Below, one piece after another: positions 8,501 through 15,896 of a stretch of DNA of 48,221 nucleotides. The notes under the pieces were generated by a model. It was not told the origin of the DNA. It searched no databases and was given only the letters and a program-made list of their open reading frames with translations. Every line of letters starts with the position of its first letter. Position 1 is the first letter of the stretch. The stretch is taken from positions 1-48,221 of the forward strand of contig CALVMB010000006.1 in the NCBI GenBank assembly GCA_944341895.1, written 5' to 3'. A program made the translations under genes and the position numbers. This DNA is from an uncultured Clostridia bacterium. GTDB taxonomy: Bacteria > Bacillota > Clostridia > Christensenellales > Borkfalkiaceae.

Positions 8501-9396
8501 CGGTCACGGTGGCGGAAGTCACCGCATCGGATGCGCGCGGCGACGGGCCGATCGATCTGAGCGATGCGGTGGTGGCAAAATTCACCGCCCCCGACGGCAG
8601 CGGCGAGGAGATCGCCTTTGCGGACGGGAAGTTCACCTTCACACCCGAAGCGATCGGCATCTATTATGTGGCGTTCACGGTCAGCGACGGCGTGCTCACC
8701 GATAGGCGCGTGTTCGTGTTCGACGTGCGTGCCGTCTGGCTGGACGCCGCGTTTGAAAGCGAAACGCTTGCGGACGGCGTCTACGGCAAGGCTTACACCC
8801 TTCCCGCGCCCGCCGTCACCGGTTTTAGCGGCGCGGCGATCGCGGACGCGGCGGTCACGGTGGAAGTGATCCCGCAGGGCGGCACGGCACAGGCAGTGCA
8901 GGGATATACCTTTACGCCGACGCAGACGGGCTCTTACACCGTCCGCTATACCGTCGCCTACGGCGGCGAGAGCGTGGTCAGAGAGTTCGTTCTCGAAGTC
9001 AAGGACACCACTCCGCCCGTCATCCGTTTTGAGACGGAAGTGCCCGCGACCGCGACGGCAGGCGATACCGTCGTCCTGCCCGCGATCATCGTGACGGACG
9101 ACAAAGATACCGTTTCCGAATACCGCGTCTGGATCGAGTTCGGCGGCGTGCGCACCGAGATCTTCGACCTCGCGTTCAAGGCGGAACAGGAGGGCGTGTA
9201 CAAAGTGATCGTCCAAAGCAGCGACGCGGCGGGCAATCCCGCCGAGATCAGCGCCGAGATCACCGTCGTCGCACCGAGCGAAGGCGGCGGGCAGGGCTGG
9301 GTCATCGCGGTCTGCTGCATCGCGGGTGCGGCAGTCGTGGCAGGCGGCGTCGCGGCGGCGGTCATCGTCGTGCGCAAAAAGAAAAAGGCAAACTGA
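5506..9396 (+). CDS. Large membrane-anchored surface protein with repeated modules and Ig-like domains
   Basis: 1296 residues. An N-terminal signal peptide ends near TVQAAD (residue about 30). The C-terminus has a glycine linker (SEGGGQGW), one transmembrane helix and a KKKKAN tail, so the protein should be tethered outside the cell membrane. Two copies of a module of about 220 residues are visible, at about 40-290 and 440-670. Each has the landmarks xTLTDxxDPSN (VTFRLIDKTDREN in copy 2), YYDxAxN and VRDxxDD in the same order. Between and after them lie at least six Ig-like repeats ending in strands such as GEYTVQY or GSYTVRYTV, some with DNTPPV or DTTPPV linkers. No catalytic motif is seen. 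As first gene of an ABC-importer operon it is probably a surface glycan-binding protein. GGAGG sits 7 nt before ATG 5506. Confidence 0.75.
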   Translation: MKRGIVALLSFVGALMFIAAATIAPLLTVQAADVSGIRAVQAMFETENTDDFSTFGDENNVLVTQADNMRVTATNANGEDETHNQTTTIRYKTPIYLADNSDEVPFFAFSVYGQDASKRDFDAMIVTLTDAEDPSNQVSVLIGFWCTFDSEWSTVYAKGRGQSYLGYHYNPDKTKVLKTPPEQGTLVNRKVETSVESTQSLYYDAATNRVLVDWGFSSYASRGGTVTNAGGTVLTVVRDLTDDETTGNDGVSFTKSIESAYLEVTTVRGWYKYGGIGEEPTIYSSKFRGGSASGHTLSDYGARYLIRSIDGLPFGLTGDKLEDSAPVYFGNSFDSNGTVTIPALQKYTVLGGISDASAYTAGLYIEVKDSEGQAVTPTGLAGGKWAQGCTFAGESGTYTIHYYADADKQSLVASVSGKVYRPDYENAEPIADPNAFGGAESAFGWENFRVGNSALMSGVTVSTDKKSTVVYRKDIDISDNTADDVLLEFVAIPAEVGVYDFTSVTFRLIDKTDRENYLTVNLAEGPYGAETLGGMKAGGNNQDLYGLKLYRKENEYDMTVISQTLSGQSNGSIPYMPICLYYDKAANALYVSRSFNNNSQSAVKGLVRDFDDTTLIINEDGDTVTQEAWSGFKGEYVTLEITVDAVAAGKTAKYGILTVDGERLTKRLTTEFSYDGIVGYEYALPTPEYVSGLTGAAADFATAKSGVRVLFGSDECTVEGGKFTPKQAGEYTVQYAVEENGTVYMAEYTLTVYAEDSAPAVEFDLSGAGVSAGDSVYMGGGIRGEVTASTELHHDGSACTVTAELFKDDSSVQAFADGQYEYTFTETGEYTLVLTAEDKAGRITRKVLPITVTRTSIVFADPDAQQSILDRTDTIAFSAADVVASDVRIENGQTLVTEQSDFVTTSVTIEYAYEDGAFAAWTQDSAMDEPGNYTVRYTVRYTLEDSVDEYTAQCLRTVKVVDNTPPVLGEIVAPEGAIPDPSQESTDDALYFKSLTGGTVTVAEVTASDARGDGPIDLSDAVVAKFTAPDGSGEEIAFADGKFTFTPEAIGIYYVAFTVSDGVLTDRRVFVFDVRAVWLDAAFESETLADGVYGKAYTLPAPAVTGFSGAAIADAAVTVEVIPQGGTAQAVQGYTFTPTQTGSYTVRYTVAYGGESVVREFVLEVKDTTPPVIRFETEVPATATAGDTVVLPAIIVTDDKDTVSEYRVWIEFGGVRTEIFDLAFKAEQEGVYKVIVQSSDAAGNPAEISAEITVVAPSEGGGQGWVIAVCCIAGAAVVAGGVAAAVIVVRKKKKAN

Positions 9397-9414
9397 CGCG
9401 CGAGCGTGAAAGCG

Positions 9415-9438
9415 GGGAAAGGGCGTTTGCCCTTTCCC
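9415..9438 (+). other. Intercistronic stem-loop
   Basis: Perfect 10-bp stem (9415-9424 with 9429-9438), loop GTTT, between the first surface protein and the solute-binding-protein gene. No U-run follows, so it is unlikely to stop transcription. A processing or mRNA-stabilising role that raises binding-protein output is plausible. Confidence 0.5.
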
Positions 9439-9469
9439 GCCAAATTTGTTGATAGGAGAAAGTTCCGAG

Positions 9470-11104
9470 ATGAAAAAGAAATTGATGAGAGTATTGTTGG
9501 CACTGCTTGCGTCCGCCTTGCTGGCGGGGTTTGTCGGGTGCAGTTACAGCGGCATCGATAAATCCAAGACGCAGTTGTACGTGGGCGTTTACAAGGGCGG
9601 CTGGGGCACCGAATGGCTGGACGACGCAAAGGCGCGTTTTGAGGCGGAATATACCGACTATCAGATCATCATCACCCCCTTAAAAGATGAGTATGAATAT
9701 TCGCAGTTGAAAAACACCATCGCGACCGACTTCAACGATATGTACATCACCGCGTGCGCCTATTACAACTATATCAAGGACGACCAGATCCTCGACATCA
9801 CCGACGCGGTGACGAAGGACATGGCCGACCTCGGCGAGGCGGGAAAGACGGTGGAATCCAAGATGGAGCAGACGCACCGCGACTTTTACAAGACGGCGGA
9901 CGACAAGTACTACGCGGTACCCTTCGGGTCGTCGGTGTGGGGGCTGAACTACGACGTGGACCTGTTTGAGGAGAGCGAACTGTTCATCGCCTCGTCGGAC
10001 GGCTCGGGCACAGGCATCACCTGGACGAGCGGCAAACAGGGCGCGCCCGCAAAATCGGCGGGCAGGGACGGCGAGGTCGGCACCTACGACGACGGCTGCC
10101 CCGTCACATGGGCGGATTTTCAGGCGCTGCTGCGCCGCATGGCGTCGCGCAACATCACGCCGTTCATCTGGTCGAATTCGGGCTACAAACAGCAGACCCT
10201 GCTCTCGCTGTGGGCGGATTCCGAGGGCGCGGAAAACTTTGAAAAGATCAAAACGCTGTCGGGCACGTTCACCGATTACCAGGGCACGGAACGCACGCTG
10301 TCCGTCGAGAAGGGGTATGAGATCAACCTCATGCAGGGCAAGTACAATGCTCTGCAGTTCGCGCAGTTCATCTCTGCCAACGGCTATTTCGAGAACAATT
10401 CGGGCACCTTCGGGTTTACCGAAACGCAGGACGCATTTATCGATTCCAAGCACAAGGCGACGCTCGGCCAGGGCAACCGCATCGCGTTCATCATCGAGGG
10501 CGGGCACTGGTACAACGAGAACAAGCCGTACATCGAGCAGACCAACCAGCAGTTGTACAAGGATGAGTACGGGCAGAGCGGCCGCCGCTTCTCGATGATG
10601 CCGTTTCCTTCCTTCGGCGATACGGTGAACGAAACGGCGACCTATCTGGAAAGTTCGCACGAGTTTTCCATGTTCGTGAACGCGCAGACGGATAACGCAG
10701 ACCTTGCCAAACTGTTCATCCGCTTCCTCTGCACCGACGAGAGCCTGCGCAAGACGACGGTGCTGAGCGGCCTGCACAGAAACTTTGAATACACCCTTTC
10801 CCAAGAGGAACTGGCACAGATGCCGTATTATTATCAGGAGTTGTACCGCCTGCAATCTTCGGACAAGGTGGACATCGTGAGCGCGCGGCAAAACAACGAT
10901 TTCTACATCAAAAACCAGAATCTGGCGAGCATCGTCGGGTGGGTGTTCCAGGGTTCGTTCACGAACAACCGCGGAACGAAGACCAGCCTGACCGAACCGT
11001 TTGACGATTTCCGCTATTACACGAAAGAAGGACTGACCGTCGACAAATACATGCAGGGCAGTTACGAGTACTATAAGAGCCAGTGGGGGACGATGTATCA
11101 ATGA
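9470..11104 (+). CDS. ABC importer substrate-binding lipoprotein (sugar family)
   Basis: 544 residues. A lysine-led signal peptide (MKKKLMRVLLALLASALLAG) is followed by a lipobox cysteine in FVGC near residue 24, so it is lipid-anchored on the outer face of the membrane. The body has the layout of family-1 extracellular solute-binding proteins. A short beta-alpha opening (TQLYVGVYKGGWGTEW) is followed by VPFGSSVWGLNYDVDLFEE, which is typical of carbohydrate binders. ATG 9470 follows AGGAGAA; an ATG eight codons earlier lacks this. The stop overlaps the first permease start (ATGA). No ATPase is encoded here, so the transporter presumably shares a multi-sugar MsiK-type ATPase encoded elsewhere. 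Ligand unknown; probably an oligosaccharide. Confidence 0.88.
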   Translation: MKKKLMRVLLALLASALLAGFVGCSYSGIDKSKTQLYVGVYKGGWGTEWLDDAKARFEAEYTDYQIIITPLKDEYEYSQLKNTIATDFNDMYITACAYYNYIKDDQILDITDAVTKDMADLGEAGKTVESKMEQTHRDFYKTADDKYYAVPFGSSVWGLNYDVDLFEESELFIASSDGSGTGITWTSGKQGAPAKSAGRDGEVGTYDDGCPVTWADFQALLRRMASRNITPFIWSNSGYKQQTLLSLWADSEGAENFEKIKTLSGTFTDYQGTERTLSVEKGYEINLMQGKYNALQFAQFISANGYFENNSGTFGFTETQDAFIDSKHKATLGQGNRIAFIIEGGHWYNENKPYIEQTNQQLYKDEYGQSGRRFSMMPFPSFGDTVNETATYLESSHEFSMFVNAQTDNADLAKLFIRFLCTDESLRKTTVLSGLHRNFEYTLSQEELAQMPYYYQELYRLQSSDKVDIVSARQNNDFYIKNQNLASIVGWVFQGSFTNNRGTKTSLTEPFDDFRYYTKEGLTVDKYMQGSYEYYKSQWGTMYQ

Positions 11105-12138
11105 GCAGGAAAGAGCCGAAAAAGGGGACGGACCGCTCTTCGCTTCGGGAAAAGGTGAAGTGGGGGATCTATGACCTGAAATGCGCGTTCCACAACAAAG
11201 TCGGGGTACGGCTGCACGGCAAAAAGACCTCGACGATGACCAAGGCGCGCGTGTACGAAAAACTGTTTCTGGCGGCGGTGCTGGCGTTTCCGCTGACCAT
11301 CTTCTGCGTCTTTTATATCGGCGTCAACATCAACAGCATTTTCCTGGCGTTCAAGGAGTACGACTCCGCGACGGGAAAATATTTCTGGTCGGGCTTCGGC
11401 AACTTTAAGCAGTTTTTCGAGATGATGAACTCGGAAGCGTTCATGGGGTACGCATGGAAGAACACGTTCATCCTGTTCGCCGTCAACCTCATCATCAACC
11501 TTCCTTTCCATATCATCAACGCGTACTACGTTTACAAGAAGAATCCGCTGTCCAAGACCTTTCGGTTTTTGTTGTTTTTGCCGTCCATCCTCTCCAGCGT
11601 CATCACGGTCACCATGTTCAAGTATTTCATGGTGTACGGGCTGCCCGGCATCTACAAACTCTTCAAACTGGGGGAGGCGCCCAACCTGATCTACGACCCC
11701 TCCACGGGCTTTGCCACCATCATCGGCTATTCCTTCTGGGTGAATTTCGGCGGTTCCATCATCCTGTTTCTGGGACTGATGAACAGGATCCCGCCCGATA
11801 TCCTGGAAGCGGCGTCGCTGGACGGGATCACGCCCGTCAAGGAGTTCTGGCACATCATCCTGCCGCTCATCTTCCCCACCATCAGCATTTATATCATCAA
11901 CCTTCTCGCGGGGTTCTTCGCACAGCAGGGTTCGCTGTACACCTTTTACGGCACGGACGCGCGCAACGAGTTTTATACCTTCGGGTACTATTACTACATC
12001 CAGGTGCTCGGCGAGGCGGGCGTTCCCAAATACCCGGTCGCCTCGGCGGCGGGCCTGCTGTTTACCGTCGTGACCGTTCCCGTCACGCTGTTTGCACGGT
12101 GGGGGATGAACAAACTCTGCCCCTCGGTGGATTATTGA
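11101..12138 (+). CDS. ABC sugar importer permease, LplB/UgpA-type
   Basis: 345 residues with a long basic cytoplasmic N-terminus (about 65 residues), then about six transmembrane helices. The EAA loop that docks the ATPase is clear (EAASLDGITPVKEFWHIILP, about residue 240). The start overlaps the binding-protein stop by ATGA, giving translational coupling. It pairs with the next gene to form the membrane channel. The long N-terminus is characteristic of the LplB-like permeases that go with large binding lipoproteins. Confidence 0.9.
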   Translation: MSRKEPKKGTDRSSLREKVKWGIYDLKCAFHNKVGVRLHGKKTSTMTKARVYEKLFLAAVLAFPLTIFCVFYIGVNINSIFLAFKEYDSATGKYFWSGFGNFKQFFEMMNSEAFMGYAWKNTFILFAVNLIINLPFHIINAYYVYKKNPLSKTFRFLLFLPSILSSVITVTMFKYFMVYGLPGIYKLFKLGEAPNLIYDPSTGFATIIGYSFWVNFGGSIILFLGLMNRIPPDILEAASLDGITPVKEFWHIILPLIFPTISIYIINLLAGFFAQQGSLYTFYGTDARNEFYTFGYYYYIQVLGEAGVPKYPVASAAGLLFTVVTVPVTLFARWGMNKLCPSVDY

Positions 12139-12147
12139 GGTACTGCC

Positions 12148-13044
12148 ATGACGAAAAGCAAAGTCAAAAACGGCAAGTGGGGCGTGTTCCGCATCGTGAT
12201 GCTCTTGCTGCTTTCGGTGTACTCCGTCACGATGATCTTTCTGATCGCGTGGGTGCTGCTCTCTTCCTTCAAGGCGAAGTCGGATTTCAACTTCTATCCG
12301 CTCGGCTTCCCCAAAAAATTCTATTTTGAAAACTACGTCAACATCTTCCGCGAACTGAGCGTGCAGGTCACCGTTCCGGGCATCGGGCAGAGGAGCATCT
12401 ACTTCCCCGAACTGTTCCTGTATTCGCTCTTATACAGCGTGGGATGCACGGCGGTCTCCATCATCTCCAAAGCGATGGTCGCCTACGCGGTGGCAAAATA
12501 CCGCTTCCGCCTCGCTCCCGTGCTGTATACGGTGAACATCATCGTCATGATCGTTCCCATCGTCGGGCGCCTGCCCAGCGAATTGCAGTTGATGCGCGCG
12601 ATCGGGTTCTATGACAACCTTCTGGCGCTCTGCATCATGAAAGGTTCGTTCACGGGCATGGATTTCATGCTGCTGCACGCCACCTTCTGCACCGTTTCGT
12701 GGGAATACGCGGAGGCGGCGAAGATCGACGGCGCTTCGCATTTCACGATCATGTGGAGCGTCATGTTTCCCATGGTCAAGCAGGTCATCCTCATCCTTGC
12801 GCTGACCAACTTCATCACATACTGGAACGACTGGAACGTGAACGTCACGTATATGCCCAGTTATCCGACGGCGGCATATGCGCTGTACACTTTCCAGAAC
12901 AGCAACATCAACTCGATCAGTATGGGCGGCGTTCCGTATGTGCTCTGCGCCTGTACCGTCGTCATGCTCCCCATCTTGGTCCTGTTCTACGTGTTCCGCG
13001 ATCATTTTATGGGGGAGGTCAGTTTCGGAGGTTTGAAAGGATGA
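12148..13044 (+). CDS. ABC sugar importer permease, YtcP/UgpE-type
   Basis: 298 residues with about six transmembrane helices. It has the second-permease EAA loop (EYAEAAKIDGASHFTIMWSV, about residue 190) and the usual IVPIVGRLPSELQLMRAIG region. It begins 9 nt after the first permease and its stop overlaps the next gene by ATGA. The protein ends with the typical RDHFMGEVSFGGLKG-like tail of this permease class. Confidence 0.9.
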   Translation: MTKSKVKNGKWGVFRIVMLLLLSVYSVTMIFLIAWVLLSSFKAKSDFNFYPLGFPKKFYFENYVNIFRELSVQVTVPGIGQRSIYFPELFLYSLLYSVGCTAVSIISKAMVAYAVAKYRFRLAPVLYTVNIIVMIVPIVGRLPSELQLMRAIGFYDNLLALCIMKGSFTGMDFMLLHATFCTVSWEYAEAAKIDGASHFTIMWSVMFPMVKQVILILALTNFITYWNDWNVNVTYMPSYPTAAYALYTFQNSNINSISMGGVPYVLCACTVVMLPILVLFYVFRDHFMGEVSFGGLKG

Positions 13045-15896
13045 CGAAACGCGTCAAAAAAACATTTGCGGCAACGGCATGCGCCGCTCTGCTTCTGCTG
13101 TGCACCCTCTGCGCGCTGTTCGGCTTTGCGCCGAAACGGGCGGATGCGCTCACGGCGGACGACCTGCTCAGCGGGCCTGCCGTGACCGTGGAACAGGGCG
13201 CTTCTCTGCCCTCGTATATGGAGAAGATCTGGTGGAACGGCCGTTACTATTCTTCGGACGAACTGACCGCGGTGCGCATCGCCACCGACGGCTCGTCCAC
13301 GACGGCGACGGTGAAGTACGGCAGGGTCATCGACCTGTCCGACTGCGACGAAAATTTCCGCCTGTTCGATTTCATCATCGCGCCGGCGAGCGGGCGCGCC
13401 TTCGACGATTCGGTGGCGAGCGTCACCGTCGACGACTACGAGTTCCGCTCCTTTGAAGTGACGCTGACGGACGTGTACGACCCGTCCAACGTCGTGACGC
13501 TGGATTTCGAGCGCAGACAGGATTTCTGGTATTATAGTTCCATCCGCGTGAGCGCGCCGGGGCAGACGAGCGCGGGCTGGGTGGAATCCAGCCAGGCGAT
13601 GCGCCAGACCCCGTTCGGCACGCCGCTGACCTCTTCGTTCACCGGCTGTCCCGCCGACGCGAACGGAAATTACGGCGTCATCTCCACCTTCTTCGACTAT
13701 GCGGAACGCGCCGTCTACGCCCAACCGTACAGCGCTTCCAAAGCAAAGGCGGTGGTGCGCGATCTGGATAATTCCGAACATTTCCTGCCCGGTGAAAGCA
13801 CCCCCTGGAACGGATTCACGACGGGGGAGGTCAACCTTTCGTTCACCTTCCGCACCGTCGCCGATTCGACCAAAGCCTGCATTTATCTGTTCACGCTCAA
13901 CGGACAGGACCTGACGGGGGAGGAGATCGTGGACACCACGCCTCCCGTCGTAAAGACGGTGGACGAGAACCTGCAAAACGGCGTTCCCGAGGCGGAAGTT
14001 TCCCGCCCGTACCGCGTGTTTGCCGCGCAGGCGTACGACGCGCTGGACGGCAAACTGGACGCGTCGGACATCGACGTGCGCGTCACCCGTCCCGATCAGA
14101 CGACGGAGATCGGCGTGGGAACGGACGGATGTTTCGTTCCCGACGTCGCGGGCGTATACGAGATCGAGTGGAGCATCGCCGATTCTTCGGGCAACGTCGG
14201 GCGGTATGTGCTGTCCGTGACGGCGCGCGGGAAACTGACCGATCTGCAGATCGAAGTGCAGGACAACGACTTGCGGGAGCAGTACTCCGTCGGCGAGACG
14301 GTGCGCATCCCGCAGGAGATGGCGGTCCGCGGCGGCGCGGGCGCCTATCGCACCTCCGTGCGCGTGCTCGACTGCGCGACGGGGGAAGAGATCGCCGCGG
14401 CGGGCGGCAGTGTCGTGTTTGTCCGCGAGGGATACTACGCGGTGGTGTACCGCGCGGAGGATTACATCGGCAACGTGACCATGCAGAAATATTTTCTGCT
14501 GGCAGAGGCGCGCGAACAGCCGTACGTGGAGGAACCCTCCATGCCCGAAGCGGTTCTCGCGGGCAAGCCCTTTACCTTCCCGTCCTTCACCGCGACCGAT
14601 TACAATTCCTATGCGGGAACGCCCGTTGCCGCGAACAAATACTATGAAGTGATCGCGGAGGGCGAAACGCAGCCGCGTATCGTCCGCGAAGGGGAATCCA
14701 TGATCCCCGCGGCGGGCACGGTGCGCTACCGCGTGTGCGCGGAAAACATCGCCGACCCGAGCGGGCGGTATGTGGGCGAAGAGAGGAGTTTTGTCGCGGC
14801 GGAAGCGGACAGCATCGGCGCCTATCTCTTCGACCCCGCGGGCAAGGTGCAGGCGGACTATTCTGCCGGTGCCGAGTATCCGCGCTACGTGGCACAGGGC
14901 GATACGCGCCTGGAATTCCTCAATGCGCTGAGCGCGGCGAACTTCTATTTCGGGTTCACCGTTCCCGCGGAGATCTCGGCGCTGAACACCGTCCGCTTCA
15001 CGGTGCGCGACAGCGTGGATGCGTCGCAGGTCTCCGTGATCGGCATTTCCCGCAACGGCGCGCAGCACTGCACGGTCACGCTGGACGGCGCCGTCGCCGC
15101 CACGCTGAACCTGCCCTTTGCGGATACGCCTTTTGAGTTGTATTTCTCCAACGGCTATGTGTATATCAACTCCACGCTGATCGGGCTGATCGGCGGTCGC
15201 GAGGGCATGCTCGCCTCGGGGCGGCTGTACCTCACCGTCGAAATGCAGGATTTTGCGGGCGAGGGCGGGTTCGTGCTCAACCGCATCAACAACCAGACGT
15301 ACGTCGGGCTGTACGAGGCGGGAGAGCGGTTCGACATGACGGCACCCGTCGTCGTGCCCGATGCCGACATCGCGCTCATCCGCTATGCGGGCGACCGCAT
15401 CGAAGTGCCGGGCGCGCGGGCGTACGACGTGCTCGATCCCGTCGTTACTCTCTCCCTGCGCGTTCTGCGCGGCGAAACGGAGATCTATTCCAGCATCGGC
15501 AGTGCGAAAGGCACGGTCATCGGCGCGGATATCCCCGGCGAATACACCATCATCTATATCGTTTCCGATTCGGCGGGGAACACGGCGAGCGCGAGTTATA
15601 CCGTCAAGGTATACAACCGCTCCGATCCCGTCCTGCGCGTGGCGGGGGACCTGCCCGCACAGATCCGCGTCGGGGAGAAAGTCTCCGTCCCCGCGGCGAC
15701 GGCGTCCGATTATGCGGGCACGGCGTTGGACGTATTCGTGTACGTCATCGACGCGGACGGCGTCATGCGCGCGGCGTCCGATTCCTTCGTCGCCGAAAAA
15801 GCGGGTACGTACACCGTGCGCTACTATTGTTTTGACGGGTACGGCTGTTATACGCTCCGCGATTATACCGTCGCGGCGGTCGGAGGTGCAAAATGA
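13041..15896 (+). CDS. Secreted modular protein sharing a domain with the 1296-aa surface protein
   Basis: 951 residues. A signal peptide (basic MTKRVKK, then ATACAALLLLCTLCALFG) probably ends near RADA. The first module, about residues 45-275, repeats the landmarks of the upstream surface protein: VTLTDVYDPSN at about 139, FFDYAERAVY at about 217 and VVRDLDN at about 237. Ig-like repeats follow (GVYEIEWSIADSSGN, GYYAVVYRAEDYIGN). A second, different beta-sandwich at about 590-770 contains FRFTV-like strands and NGYVYIN. Two more Ig-like repeats come last. There is no transmembrane anchor or sortase motif at the C-terminus (TVAAVGGAK), so it is released or held non-covalently. No catalytic residues are recognised; a glycan-binding partner of the importer is likely. 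ATGA overlaps occur at both ends. Confidence 0.7.
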   Translation: MTKRVKKTFAATACAALLLLCTLCALFGFAPKRADALTADDLLSGPAVTVEQGASLPSYMEKIWWNGRYYSSDELTAVRIATDGSSTTATVKYGRVIDLSDCDENFRLFDFIIAPASGRAFDDSVASVTVDDYEFRSFEVTLTDVYDPSNVVTLDFERRQDFWYYSSIRVSAPGQTSAGWVESSQAMRQTPFGTPLTSSFTGCPADANGNYGVISTFFDYAERAVYAQPYSASKAKAVVRDLDNSEHFLPGESTPWNGFTTGEVNLSFTFRTVADSTKACIYLFTLNGQDLTGEEIVDTTPPVVKTVDENLQNGVPEAEVSRPYRVFAAQAYDALDGKLDASDIDVRVTRPDQTTEIGVGTDGCFVPDVAGVYEIEWSIADSSGNVGRYVLSVTARGKLTDLQIEVQDNDLREQYSVGETVRIPQEMAVRGGAGAYRTSVRVLDCATGEEIAAAGGSVVFVREGYYAVVYRAEDYIGNVTMQKYFLLAEAREQPYVEEPSMPEAVLAGKPFTFPSFTATDYNSYAGTPVAANKYYEVIAEGETQPRIVREGESMIPAAGTVRYRVCAENIADPSGRYVGEERSFVAAEADSIGAYLFDPAGKVQADYSAGAEYPRYVAQGDTRLEFLNALSAANFYFGFTVPAEISALNTVRFTVRDSVDASQVSVIGISRNGAQHCTVTLDGAVAATLNLPFADTPFELYFSNGYVYINSTLIGLIGGREGMLASGRLYLTVEMQDFAGEGGFVLNRINNQTYVGLYEAGERFDMTAPVVVPDADIALIRYAGDRIEVPGARAYDVLDPVVTLSLRVLRGETEIYSSIGSAKGTVIGADIPGEYTIIYIVSDSAGNTASASYTVKVYNRSDPVLRVAGDLPAQIRVGEKVSVPAATASDYAGTALDVFVYVIDADGVMRAASDSFVAEKAGTYTVRYYCFDGYGCYTLRDYTVAAVGGAK

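Noticed and set aside
6358-9216. 952-codon minus-strand open frame opposite the surface-protein gene
   Set aside because: His/Arg/Asp-rich composition typical of a GC-rich antisense shadow; no start site or family; the plus strand codes a coherent secreted protein.
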